Shown: in pieces, positions 19,853-31,440 of the stretch
Layout: every line of letters starts with the position of its first letter
Position numbering within the stretch: position 1 is the first letter of the stretch
DNA from: Pleurodeles waltl
Lineage: Eukaryota > Chordata > Amphibia > Caudata > Salamandridae
Length of the DNA: 64,000 nucleotides
Direction: 5' to 3'
Assembly: GCF_031143425.1 (NCBI RefSeq)
Contig: NC_090443.1
Location: 1,053,630,554-1,053,694,553 of the forward strand
Position numbers and translations under genes: made by a program
The notes under the pieces: generated by a model
What the model was told of the DNA's origin: nothing
The model's input: the letters and a program-made list of their open reading frames with translations, nothing else
Databases searched by the model: none

Positions 19853-21509
19853 CATCATCAGGCGGAGGAGAAGTGGCATCGGCGCACGAGGGAGCTGCAT
19901 CTCACATGGGCCCGGAGGGCTCTGCAACCGACTCGGACTTAACCAGTGAGACAGAGGGCGAGGGGGGCTCCACAACGGGGACCCGTGGAGACGTCAGCGA
20001 CACGTCCTCGGAAGGGAGCTCCCTTGTGGTGGCGGCACCATCCGTGCCCACCGCAAAAACAGGTACAGCCGCCACCCAGCGCACCAGCTCCGCCCTCCCA
20101 GCAGCCCCTCAGCTTTCGCCCCGTGCCCGCTCAGCCAGGAAGCCGGCCATCTCCTTCGCCCCTGGCACCTCAGGTCCTGCCCCAGTTACCCCTGCTGCCC
20201 TCAGTGAGGAGGTCATTGACCTCCTCCGGACGCTCATTGTTGGGCAGTCTACCCTTTTGAATGCCATCCAGGGGGTGGAAAGGGAGGTGCATCGGAGCAA
20301 TGCATACCTGGAGGGCATTCATTTAGGTCAGGCTGCCCATCAGCGATCGTTCAACGCTCTGGCCTCAGCACTGACGGCAGCAATTGTCCCTGTGTCTAGC
20401 CTCCCCCCTCCAACTTCCTCAACCCAGTCCTACTCCCCTGTTCCTCTGCCTATCCCAGACACACCTACAGACCAGCCTGCACACACATCAACACCCAAGG
20501 GCAGCTCATCCAGACATAAGCACCACAGATCACACAAGCATTCACCCAAGCAACATCCACATGCAGACACAGCAACACCCACTGCCTCCACTGTGTCCCC
20601 CTCCTCCTCGTCTCCCTCCTCCCTCCCTGTGACGTCTCCACTCACACCTGTATGCACACCACCAACAGCCAGTACGTCCATCACCACCACACCCACCAGA
20701 ACAGTCCGCACACGTGCAGTCACCACCCCACTACCATTTACACGTCCCCTGTGTCCTCTCCCAGTGTGTCTGTCAGCCCCTCTTCCAAACCACACAAACG
20801 CAGGCAGCCACCCACCCAACAGCCATCCACCTCACTACAGCCTCCGTCACAAGCACCTGCACCCAAAGACAGCACACTTGACTCTCCTACAACCACATCC
20901 TCTTCCTCCACTCCCATACCCACTACAACTACCCGTCCCTGTCTTTCTAAATTGATTTTCCTTTCCAACCTTGACCTCTTTCCAACAACTGACCCACCCC
21001 CTCCATCTCGTAAGAGTCCAACCAGCACCTCAGCCACCACAAGCCCTGCACCTACTAGGACCATCGTTCAGGGCTATTGGAGTCCACCAGCTCCTAGGGC
21101 AGGAACATCGGCCAGCAGCAAGGGGACAGCCAGCCCACCCCCTGGGAAAAGAAGCAAAAAAGTGAAGGGCCGGCGCCACAGGCCTGAGACGGCTGCCCCC
21201 AAGGACACCAGCCTTGCACCGTCACCTGACCCATCCACCAAGGGAGGCAAGGGCCCCAGAGATTCTTCCAAGGAGGGCAAGGGCCCCAGAGATACTTCCA
21301 AGGGAGGCAAGGGCCCCAGAGATTCGTCCAAGGATGGCAAGGGCCCCAGAGATACTTCCAAGGGAGGCAAGGGCCCCAGAGATTCGTCCAAGGAGGGCAA
21401 GGGCAGCAGGGTGAAGAAGTCCGGCAGCAGGCGAGCTGCCCAGGAGGGCCCCACCAGCCCCATTTGGGGTGTGACGGAGGACACCCACGGGCCCAGGAGT
21501 CCAGCATAG
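19853..21509 (+). CDS. Harbinger Myb-like protein 2, exon 3 (frameshift near 20,740)
   Basis: An AG acceptor at 19851-19852 gives a frame that continues exon 2 in phase: ASSGGGEVASAHEGAASHM, then a Ser/Thr/Pro-rich low-complexity region. A short ordered segment reads EEVIDLLRTLIVGQSTLL and VEREVHRSNAYLEGIHLG, probably a helical oligomer interface. Near 20,740 the natural reading moves by one frame to SPVSSPSVSVSPSSKPHKRR and runs to TAG 21509, with basic patches (GKRSKKVKGRRH) and six in-frame 10-residue repeats. With its broken exon 1 this copy is probably not functional. Confidence 0.65.
21236..21415 (+). repeat. In-frame 30-bp coding repeat (6 units)
   Basis: About six tandem 30-base units encoding GKGPRD(S/T)SK(E/G/D) inside exon 3 of the second Myb-like gene. 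Units differ at only one to three bases, and the two kinds GGKGPRDSSK and EGKGPRDTSK alternate. Confidence 0.9.
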
Positions 21510-21590
21510 GAGGGCCCCGCAAGCGATAGGTCGGATGGCGACTGAGCGGGAATGATTGCCCAGATCTGGTTCCCTAGGAACACAAGACAA

Positions 21591-22748
21591 GCACCGCTGA
21601 ACAGGGCCCCGCCGTGAGAAGCACCGCTGAACAGGGCCCCGCCGTGAGAGAACCGCTGAACAGGGCCCGCCGTGAGAAGCACCGCTCCGCTGGGCCCCGC
21701 CGTGAGAAGAACCGCTGAACAGGGCCCCGCCGTGAGAAGAACCGCGGAACAGGGCCCCGCCGTGAGAAGAACTGCTGAACAGGGCCCGCCGTGAGAAGAA
21801 CCGCTGAACAGGGCCCCGCCGTGAGAAGAACCACTGAACAGGGCCCCGCCGTGAGAAGAACCGCTGAACAGGGCCCCGCGTGAGAAGCACCGCTCCGCTG
21901 GGCCCCGCCGTGAGAAGAACCGCTGAACAGGGCCCCGCCGTGAGAAGAACCGCTGAACAGGGCCCTGCCGTGAGAAGCACCGCTGAACAGGGCCCCGCTG
22001 TGAGAAGAACCGCTGAACAGGGCCCCGCCGCGAGAAGCACCGCTCCGCTGGGCCCCGCCGTGAGAAGAACCGCTGAACAGGGCCCCGCCGTGAGAAGAAA
22101 CGCTGAACAGGGCCCCGCCGTGAGAAGAACCGCTGAACAGGGCCCCGCCGTGAGAAGAACCGCTGAACAGGGCCCCGACGTGAGAAGAACCGCTGAACAG
22201 GGCCCCGCCGTGAGAAGAACCGCTGAACAGGGCTCCGCCGTGAGAAGCACCGCTCTGCTGGGCCCCGCCGTGAGAAGAACCGCTGAACAGGGCCCCGCCG
22301 TGAGAAGAACCGCTGAACAGGGCCCCGCCGTGAGAAGCACCGCTGAACAGGGCCCCGCCGTGAGAAGAACCGCTGAACAAGGCCCCCCCGTGAGAAGAAC
22401 CGCTGAACAGGGCCCCGCCGTGAGAAGCACCGCTCCGCTGGGCCCCGCCATGAGAAGAACCGCTGAACAGGGCCCGCCTTGAGAAGAACCGCTGAACAGG
22501 GCCCCGCCGTGAGAAGCACCGCTCCGCTGGGCCCCGCCGTGAGAAGAACCGCTGAACAGGGCCCCGCCGTGAGAAGAACCGCTGAACAGGGCCCCGCCGT
22601 GAGAAGAACCGCTGAACAGGGCCCCGCCGTGAGAAGAACCGCTGAACAGGGCCCCGCCGTGAGAAGATCCGCTGAACAGGGCCCCGCCGTGAGAAGAACC
22701 GCTGAACAGGGCCCCGCCGTGAGAAGAACCGCTGAACAGGGCCCGCCG
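21591..22748. repeat. 30-bp minisatellite, about 38 units
   Basis: Unit GAACAGGGCCCCGCCGTGAG plus AAGAACCGCT, 30 bases, with variant units carrying CACCGCTCCGCTGGGCCCC. Because 30 is a multiple of three and the unit lacks stops in several frames, long frames stay open on both strands by chance. No protein is called here. Confidence 0.95.
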
Positions 22749-23395
22749 TCTCTGCACCGCTCCGCTGGGCCCTTCATCTCAAGCACCGCTCCGCTGGGCC
22801 CCGCCGTCTCTGCACCGCTCCGCTGGGCCCTTCATCTCAAGCACCGCTCCGATGGGCCCCGCCGTCTCTGCACCGCTCCGCTGGGCCCTTCATCTCAAGC
22901 ACCGCTCCGCTGGGCCCTTCCTCTCAAGCACCGCTCCGCTGGGCCCCGCCGTGAGAAGAACCACTGAACAGGGCCCGCCGTCTCTGCACCGCTCCGCTGG
23001 GCCCTTCATCTCAAGCACCGCTCTGCTGGGCCCTTCATCTCAAGCACCGCTCCGCTGGGCCCCGCCGTCTCTGCACCTCTCCGCTGGGCCCTTCATCTCA
23101 AGCACCGCTCCGCTGGGCCCTTCATCTCAAGCACCGCTCCGCTGGGCCCTTCATCTCAAGCACCGCTCCGCTGGGCCCCGCCGTCTCTGCACCGCTCTGC
23201 TGGGCCCTTCATCTCAAGCACCACTCCGCTGGGCCCTTCATCTCAAGCACCGCTCCGCTGGGCCCTTCCTCTCAAGCACCGCTCCGCTGGGCCCTTCATC
23301 TCAAGCACCGCTCCGCTGGGCCCTTCCTCTCAAGCACCGCTCCGCTGGGCCCTTCCTCTCAAGCACCGCTCCGCTGGGGCCTTCATCTCAAGCAC
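22749..23395. repeat. 29-bp minisatellite block, derived from the previous array
   Basis: Unit CACCGCTCCGCTGGGCCC plus TTCATCTCAAG (29 bases), mixed with CCGCCGTCTCTG variants. It shares the CCGCTCCGCTGGGCCC core with variant units of the 30-bp array, so one array likely arose from the other. Confidence 0.92.
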
Positions 23396-23504
23396 CGCTG
23401 GCCCACTGGCAGGGCCGGATCTGTGTCGGGCAGGGCTTCACGAAGCACTCTGGGCACCATGCCTCCTCCATAACCAGTGGAGTCTGTAATCCACCAGATG
23501 GACT

Positions 23505-23795
23505 GTGGCTTTGCACTCCCCAGGATGGTACAGTGGGCAATCCACCCACTGAAAAGACTTGTGAGACTGTGGCTTTGCACTCCCCAGGATGGTACAGTGG
23601 GCAATCCACCCACTGTAGAGACTTGTGAGACTGTGGCTTTGCACTCCCCAGGATGGTACAGTGGGCAATCCAACCACTGTAGAGACTTGTGAGACTGTGG
23701 CTTTGCACACCCCAGGATGGTACAGTGGGCAATCCACCCACTGAAAAGACTTGTGAGACTGTGGCTTTGCACTCCCCAGGATGGTACAGTGGGCA
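23505..23795. repeat. 64-bp tandem repeat, about 4.5 units
   Basis: TGGCTTTGCACTCCCCAGGA followed by TGGTACAGTGGGCAATCCAC recurs at exactly 64-base spacing (marker base at 23513, 23577, 23641, 23705, 23769). Units differ by only a few bases. Confidence 0.95.
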
Positions 23796-24685
23796 TGGAG
23801 GCCCCTCGTGGATCTGGCGTCGTGGACTCAGGTGGCTGAGGTGCCCCCCCTTCCCTTCCCCCTGAGGTGCCTGTGGTTTTATTATCTGATGCCCCAGCAG
23901 TGTTCTCTCCAATGGAATCGGGTTTCGTGTGTGGGCTTTGCCCATGTGTTTATGCACATTGGCCCACGGACAATGGCATGTAGCCAATATGTGCCGGACT
24001 TTTGGACTATGTTCATATTCTTCATGTTGTGATTTATTTGTTTTAATAATCTAGTATTTCACTTAAGTTCAAATATGCTTTAATATACTTCTATTTTAAT
24101 GATCATTTTATTTTGTCTTTGAATTATTCCGGGGGGTTTGGGGGTGTAAATCTGACTTGTTGCTCTGAATTGGTGTGTGGGGATTTGGGGGGGAGGGGGG
24201 GGGGGTGTTGCGTATGTGTGTGCCCGTAATCTTTTCTCCTCCCCCCTCCCCTGTGTCGTAGGTGCAGTACTCACCGTTGTCTCCTGCGGCGGCGTTCGTG
24301 CTCCTGGTAGAGGAGCAGGTAGACAATCGCTGGTAGGATGTTTAATTTGGGTTCCATGCTGTCCAGATTCCTTGTGGAGTGTATAGAGGTGAGCGTTTTC
24401 CCGTTCGTGATCTGTTTCCGCCGTGTTTTTATCGGCGGGGTTCCCGCCCCGGAAAAGGTGGCGTATTGGTGGGTCATGATAGGGTGGGCGGTACATTGTC
24501 TGCCGCCTGTCTGTTGGCGGTGACCGCCGCGCTGTTTGTTTGCCCCGCCGTGGCGGTCGGAGTGTTAAAGTGGCGGGCTGTGTTGGCGGTTCCCGACAGG
24601 GCCAGAATTCCATTTTTTTGACCGCCTGCCTGTTGGCGGGTTGGCCACCGCTTTAACACCGACCGCCAGGGTTGGAATGACCCCC
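23796..24685. other. Harbinger right subterminal region, no gene
   Basis: Non-coding. Holds a G-rich run at 24186-24206 and then a dense set of GGCGG/CCGCC blocks from 24,420 to the right end (for example TGTCTGTTGGCGGTGACCGC), mirroring those near the left end (14,800-15,060). Such subterminal repeats are where Harbinger proteins are expected to bind. Confidence 0.6.
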
Positions 24686-24904
24686 TCTGTCTCCTCCTCT
24701 TGAATCTGTTGCCTCGGAAGACTCCTCCGCCCCCTCCTCGAGTCCGTCGTCCCTCTTTCCTGTGCCCGGGACCCGGAAATCCGAGTCCCAGGCGTCTGGA
24801 GCCGCCCCCATTTTGCCATGGGAACGGTAAACTCCTTCCTCCGACGCGCGCGAACGGCGCCAGTCGGAGGAGTCTGTAGGCGCGGTGGAAGACACCCGGC
24901 TACA
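24686..24904. mobile_element. Solo LTR D, right part
   Basis: Continuation of the LTR at 14053-14778 after the Harbinger insertion. Ends CCGGCTACA, followed by the GTTCC duplication at 24905-24909. Confidence 0.85.
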
Positions 24905-24909
24905 GTTCC

Positions 24910-26792
24910 ATAATCTAACAATCGGAAATCATCTTCTCCTGGCCATCTGAAAAAAGTCAACATGATGTGAATTATCAAATGAAACATGTGACTGCATAAT
25001 ATTCATAACCCATCCAGGAAATGACTTCATTTCTTCATTCGACAAAGCAGATCTTTTTGTTGCAGAAAAATACAGCTCTGTTGGGTGTGGCTTTCCAGTC
25101 TGCCTTATCTAGAGTGTAGAGACATCAATCTGCCATAAAGAGTGGGTGAAGCAACCACTGCGTTTTGGTGGATGCCCCTCATTCGCCAAACTCTAGATCA
25201 GCTGCAGCAGAAACACGAACTTTGTTATGTTTGGCCTTTGTTTCAGATTCACCATACCGTAAATTTAGCATTAGATTGCAGAACTGAAATTACAAATAAG
25301 TATCTTTTCTCTACTGTTGTTATCTCCTTGGTAACTGAAGTTGCAGCCGACAAACACTGGCATCAGTGCATTTCAAGGCCAGGCCATGAATTCCAGCCCA
25401 TATTCCATTCACACTCCTCCACCCAAGTCTCGCTGCAAGTGCAAAGGCCATGCACCACTCCTTAAGCACCACTGTGACAAGGATGAACCTGCCATGGTCA
25501 GGTTCACATACTGCGTAGCTGTTGGTGCAGGTGGTTGGAGGGTGGAAGAACTCACTCAGCTTTCTGCTGTCCATTGGACAAACTCCTGAGGGCAGTACCC
25601 TCCTCTGTGGCTGGTGACTTATTGGCTTCTCCTACAAGGTCACTTTAAGCGAAGATATGCAGAAGCATGAGAATCACTGCCATCTTGGTAAATAGTGTGG
25701 ACATCAAGCAATACCCAGGTAGAACCTTCAGAATAATTGACAATTTTTTTTTTTATTATGGGTATGTTTTTCAAATCATCTAATAAGGACGAAATGCACA
25801 AGGTACCCTCTTAGTGGCCCTCAAAATTGAAATACCCCATTACCAGAAAAATCTACTTTGGATTCCTCAAACCTATTGGGTTGGACCAGCCACATCATAT
25901 TTAGTTCTTCCCCAGTGCGTGCTCCCCCAGTGGTGGCATCATTGGCTTTTGAGGCATGACTCGAATATTTAACAACACCTAACAACTATTTCTCCAGTAA
26001 ATCTACACACTACAACAATACATGTCTAAAAATGCATGTTTGCTGATTACTAGATTCCTTGAATGGTATCTCAAAATAAAAACCCTATCCATCAATTTAG
26101 TTGAGCTACAGATTACCCACGCCTACCAGAAAATACTTTGGCAGTTTACTATGCTTGTTTCTCAGCATTCCCACTAGTTAGTTAAACGGGGCTTTCCACC
26201 CACCAGACACATACTAAAGCCTATTTCCTGTATACACTGTTTTCACTATAACATTGCACTTGTGCTCGAACTAGTGAATTCCACACCACTAATCGCAATT
26301 GCATTTATGCAATTATTCCATTCACAATTGTCTGAGTCACTCTACTGTACTGGAAATCTAAACAAATATACGTGCAACGTTTTTGCCCCAGGCCTAAATT
26401 CTTCTGCATATCTACATTTTTGTGGCTGCATAGACATTTTATGAACGTGAGCAGGTCCTACCAGCATTCGCGACGTGTTTAACAGTGTGGTTGGATTATG
26501 ATCGTTTGATGTAACCAATTCAGTGTAAAATAGTTCACTCCCTGTGCAATAGTCAACGCCCCTCAGTCTGCCACTGATTTTCTTTCTTCTTGTAGTTAGA
26601 GGGCTAGGGAGTATTACAGGAAGTGTAGGAATTCTAGGCCTCTGAAACTAAAAATCAGTCACCAGTTGTAATGGGTTGCTCAGAATTCATAAGAAGCTGT
26701 GGGTTGGAAGAGCGGTAGGAGATAATCGGCTTCATCTCCTTCTTCTGGGTGTAGATACCTCTTGGAGTAGCAGAGCTATCAGGAAAACATGA
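24910..26792. other. No gene seen
   Basis: Unassigned AT-rich sequence between LTR D and DIRS B2. No coding frame longer than about 107 codons and none with recognisable content. Confidence 0.6.
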
Positions 26793-27255
26793 TTCTCTTC
26801 CAGGGGATCGTCATCAATAGTCATAAACATTGAATATTCCCGCCCTCATGCAGGGATCCCGGAGCATATATAAAAACACACATGTATAAGTATGAAATAT
26901 ATATATGAAAAAATAACATTTTTAGTAGATAATTTCCATACCAGAATCATGTATACATGTGTATAATAGCAATGCAGACTATGTTGATAAACAGGCTAAA
27001 ATGCTTTATTTCTATGGATTTTTTTTTTTTTTTTTTAACACTCTCTCTTATAATTACAAGAAAGCTTTCTGAAGCCCAATTGGAGGGCACAGAAAAAATA
27101 CCAGCAACACAAGTGAAAAGAGAAAAAAACAAATTGAAAACCACAGAGCATTATTAGCCAGTAGGCTGCATGCAAGTTAATACAGCAGAACCACATAATT
27201 TGGCACCGTGCCTTTAAGACCCTGAGCACCTCCAGTATCCCACCATGCCTCAGGG
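26793..27255. repeat. DIRS B2 left inverted terminal repeat
   Basis: Reverse complement of 35343-35775 nearly throughout, including the CATGTATACATG-like block, a T18 run and CACCTCCAGTATCCCACCATG. It lacks the outermost ~30 bases of the right repeat. Confidence 0.9.
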
Positions 27256-27450
27256 GTAAAGGAGAGGTGACAGTTGGTTCACAGTTAGGTCAGTTCTTTT
27301 TTCCGGCTTCTTCTGAGAGGATCCTGGAGCATTGAGCTCTCAGTTTTTCTGCGTTTTTCACAGAAAAATATTCAAAAACCTTGTTTTTTCTACCTTCACT
27401 CAACGTTTTTCACCTTTTTCTGAGTGAGGGAATTTTTTCCTGTCTGGAAA

Positions 27451-29420
27451 ATGCCTTCTCTTTTTGTAAAGTGCCCTTCCTGTGGGAAGAAGAAGGCCCA
27501 GTCTGATCCACACTCTCTCTGCATTGTGTGTTTGCCTCAGATCCACTGCCCTGACACATGCAGGCACAGTAAAAACATGTTTAGAAGGACTCTGAAGGAC
27601 AGCTAGAAAATCAGACTTCATGGGCTTCATGAGAGGCAGAAAACATCATCCTCTTCTCTTCCCAGGCAGTCAACAAGCCATTCTCATGAGCGACATGCTA
27701 GATCGACGTCAGCTGGTAAGAGAGTACCTGTTTGTTCCCCATCAATGTCATCGCTGCCACCGTTGCATCATTGCTTATCGCTGTCGACGGCGACCCGACC
27801 GGCGTCGAAGGATACGACGTCGAAAGCTCATCTCCCTCATCGGGACAGATCTCCGTCGACGGCAACTCACCGATCAACGTCGAGCCAGCACTGGCGTGCT
27901 CATACACCGTCGAAGGCATTACAACCCTCGACGGCACGGAAGACGACGTCGAGGTCGCCGAAGCGTGGAGAGCAGAGACTTCCGTACACATGCAAGGGAC
28001 CACCGGTCGCTGTCGAGGCGCTCGACGTCAAGACCTGAGCAGCCCACGACACAGTCTGGGCCTCCTTCGACATCGGTACACTCATTGACGTCGAGACAGC
28101 TACTGCCTGTCTCTCAAGGAGAAGAGCGTCAGCTACCACCGGCCGACAAGAATCTCACTCCACCAAGTCCAGTGGTCTCCATAAGGAGTGGATCATCCAG
28201 GCGGTCAAGGGCCTCATCGTCAGGGCACATCTCGCCCATAAACCTATCGCCTAGGTGGTTGGAGAGCCTTAACAAGGCGCCGGCTTCTCCAGACTCTCAG
28301 TACTCACGCATGTACTCACCATCAGCGTCGCTTCTGAGGACACCATCGCCAACGGCGCATGTAGAGCGGGCTCGCTCTACGTCTCGGCAATCTACCACAA
28401 GGCCTCGACGCACTACCACAAGATCTCGGAGCAGGTCATGCTCCCAGAGGGGGTCTAGGTCAAGGTCGCGCCATCACAGAAGGATCCCTTCTTGGTCCAC
28501 ATCATCGAGGTCTTCCATAAGAGGTTACTCCCCGACTCTGACAGACTCTCCACCAGCTAGAGTTTCCCCGGTGGATGATATAACAACTTTCAATGAGGTG
28601 CTGCTCAGGGGAGCACAAAAGCTTAACATTGATGTCCCGGAACCTTCAACTTCCTCATCAGTGATCTTCGAAACCTTGCAACACAGAACGGTTTCAAGGA
28701 AGTTGTTACCACTCGTGCCTGGTCTTCTCCAGCCAACCATGGAGACTTTTTTGACACCAGCAAACCTCCGTTAAGCTCCTGCTAGGATCTTGAAAAAGTA
28801 CAAGGCCCCTGTTCAGGATCCTTTGTTTCTCAGGGCTGATCGACCACCAGACTCAGTCATATTAGCAACAGCCCACAAGACGCATTCAGTGGCGTCATCC
28901 TCAACGGTTCCGCCAGACAAGGAGAGTAGACATATGGACTCTCTGGGTAGGAAGATGTGTGGCACGGCGGCGTCAATGATGAAGGTCTGCAGTGCCTCAG
29001 CACTCCTAGGCAGATATGATCGATCCCTCTGGGACTCGCAGAACAGATTTGCGGAAAAGCTACCTAGGGAGGACAGGCAGGACTTCCAGGAGATCTTTCA
29101 AGAGGGACGTCTGGTGGCCAATCACATCATCAGTGCAGCTGCAGACGGTGCGGACTTGGCGGCACATGGATACGCGCATGGGGTTTGCGCAAGAAGATCT
29201 TCCTGGCTGAGGCTCACAGGGTTAAAGCAGGAGGCGCAACAGTGCATCATGAATCTTCCGTTCAACAGAAACTCGTTGTTTGGAGCCCTCAGGCGGAGGT
29301 CGACACGATGAGGGCAGTTGGTCTGGAAAGAAGAAAAGACTTCAGAAGGAGGTACAGACCTTACGACAGGCGCCCTTTCCAACAGAGGGTTCAAACCCCT
29401 CATCGGTCCCAGAGACCGCA
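27451..29420 (+). pseudogene. DIRS B2 gag (stops and frameshifts)
   Basis: ATG at 27451 gives MPSLFVKCPSCGKKKAQSD, then DPHSLCIVCL and HCPDTCRH, the shared zinc-type motif, up to a TAG at 27604-27606. The gene goes on in shifted frames: a Ser/Arg-rich middle (28,000-28,520, e.g. RSRSRSCSQRGSRSRSRHHR), a TAA at 28772-28774, a helical part with PPDKESRHMDSLGRKM and ASALLGRYDRSLWDS, and the end RAVGLERRKDFRRRYRPYD. At least two frame changes are needed (near 28,040 and 29,280). Gag is presumed to coat element RNA; the Ser/Arg domain resembles those of splicing factors but its use here is unknown. Confidence 0.8.
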
Positions 29421-31440
29421 ACAGAAGCAAGGGCGTCCTCTCTTCCAGTCTCGCAAGGCCACAAGAGACCAAGGATCAAGCAGACCTCAACAGTCTACCC
29501 CCAAAACCCCGCAAAACAATGAGGGTTCACTTCCCTTAATACCGTCCACCACTCCAGTTGGGGGAAGTATCACAGAGTTCGCTCACGAGTGGCATGGCAT
29601 AACAAGAGACAAATGGGTGCAGAACATTGTAGAGAATGGATACTCTCTTCTTTTCCGACAACCTCCACCTCATTTGCCTCCAACCAAGTCGAGGCCTGCT
29701 CACATGAACTTACTATGCAAAGAGGTTCGTGCCCTGTTGCAGAAAAGAGCGATAGAAAAGGTGCCAGCCGCCCGAAGGGGAAAAGGAGTATACTCCCGAT
29801 ATTTTCTAGAAGCAAAAAAGGGTCGGGAAGGAGTCTTCAGACCTATTCTAGACTTGAGGCTGCTCAACAAATTCATACGGAAACAAAAATTCAGAATGCT
29901 GGCTCTTCATTAGATTTTCCCTCAGCTACATCGAGGAGACTGGATGTGCTCCATAGATCTGCAGGATGTGTATTTTCATATCCCGATTGTACCCAAGCAT
30001 CGAAAATTCCTTTGGTTTGTGATAGCCTCTCAACACTATCAGTTCAAGGTGCTGCCTTTCGGCCTCAAATCTGCCCCTCACGCATTCTCCAAGTGTGTAG
30101 CAACGGTAGCGGCGCATTTAAGGAAGCAGAAAGTCTTCATTTATCCATACCTAGACGATTGGCTACTGACAGCCTCCTCTCCGGAACAGGCGAAAAAGCA
30201 TCTAGACATTGTTCTCAGTGTTTTCCGCTCTCTATGTCTGCAAGTCAACTTCCAAAAGTCCATTCTCATCCCAACTCAAACCCTCCACTACCTGGGAGCG
30301 ATACTGAATACAGAGCTAGAAAAAGTGTATCCTTCGGAGGAACGACTAGTATCAATAAGGAGGAAGTGTCACGTTCTTCTTGGTTCCCCCACGCCCACGG
30401 CCCGTCAAGTGACATCTCTGTTGGGCTCCATGGCCTCTTGCATTTTCATTGTCCCGAACGCCAGATAGTATATGAGACCTCTCCAAGAGGCTCTAGAAGA
30501 AAACTGGAATCAACACACATGCCAGTGGGAGGACAGGATGCTTCTTCCTGTAGGAGCGCAGCAATCATTGCAATGGTGGACACGCAGAAATCACCTGTCA
30601 GTAGGAGTTCCGTTTCATCAACCAATCCCTTCCGACACTCTGGTAACAGATGCATCGCTACAGGGCTGGGGAGCTCATCTGGGTTCCCTTCAAGCTCAGG
30701 GCTTGTGGTCCAGCAAAGAGAAGACTTACCATATCAACCTGCTGGAGCTCAGAGCGGTTCATCTGGCTCTCAAATAATTTGCACCATCGATTCAGGGAAA
30801 GTCTCTGCTGGTGCAGACGGACAATAGGACGACAATGTATTATCTGAACAAACAAGGAGGTACGAGATCCCGGCCCCTGTCTCGGAAGTCTCAAACCATT
30901 TGGCACTGGCTCATAGCAAGGGGAATGTCTCTTACAGTGATCCACCTCCCAGGGCAGCAAAACGTGGAGGCAGATTTCCTAAGCAGAACCCTCGCGGACA
31001 CCCACGGCTGGGTTCTTCACGATGAGGTCGTCGCAGACATCTTCGTTCAATGGGGTCAGCCTCACTTAGATCTGTTTGCAGACGAAGTAAACAAAAAATG
31101 CCCAGACTTCGCGTCCAGGTTCTACCGTCCAGGGACTCGAGGGAATGCCCTGTTGATACACTGGTCAGGGATATTTCTCTACGCTTTTCCACCGATCCCC
31201 CTGATACCAGCAGTGATAAAACAACTCTATAGATCCAACACCAGAATGATTCTCATAGCCCCGCAATGGACTCGACAGTTCTGGTACACGGATCTTCTCA
31301 AGCTGTCAGAACAACCGCACAAGAGGCTGCCGTGCAGACCGGATCTCCTTTGCAGGCTGGGAGGCAAGGTTCTTCACCCCAACCTTCCCTCTCTGAGCTT
31401 GATGGCATGGCTCCTGAATTCCTGCAGTATGGGCATCTAG
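29420..31440 (+). pseudogene. DIRS B2 reverse transcriptase / RNase H (+ methyltransferase-like tail), three stops
   Basis: One reading frame apart from TAG 29911-29913, TAG 30466-30468 and TAA 30775-30777; ends 31440. RT: YSRYFLEAKK, RPILDLRLLNKF, motif A SIDLQDVYFHIPI, FGLKSAPHAF, and catalytic YLDDWLL. RNase H: TDASLQGWGAHLG, ELRAVHLAL, TDNRTTMYYLNKQGG, ADFLSRTL. Tail: HLDLFADEVNKKCP, FLYAFPPIPLIPAV, LIAPQWTRQFWYTDLL, in the place of the Dam-like domain of DIRS elements; that domain name is inferred. It copies element RNA into DNA. The recombinase frame overlaps the last ~175 bases in the -1 frame. Confidence 0.88.

Larger units (their letters stand above)
14779..24685. mobile_element. 9.9-kb PIF/Harbinger DNA transposon
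   Basis: Left end GGGGGTCATTCTGACC, right end GGTTGGAATGACCCCC, flanked by TCT on both sides (14776-14778 and 24686-24688), a 3-bp duplication. It carries two Myb/SANT-like genes on the plus strand and a DDE transposase between them on the minus strand. The right third is non-coding minisatellite arrays. Most Harbinger elements are 3-6 kb with one Myb-like and one transposase gene, so this one is long and has an extra gene. The ends resemble those of the MITEs in this window, which it could mobilise. Confidence 0.9.

Noticed and set aside
21074..22786. Very long open frames on both strands (up to 570 codons) over the minisatellite
   Set aside because: The 30-bp unit is a multiple of three and lacks stops, so frames stay open by arithmetic. 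Content is only repeated GPCSAVLLTA-type text, present on both strands.
21591..23395. CRISPR-like array
   Set aside because: Units are directly adjacent with no unique spacers, the DNA is eukaryotic and the array is inside a DNA transposon.
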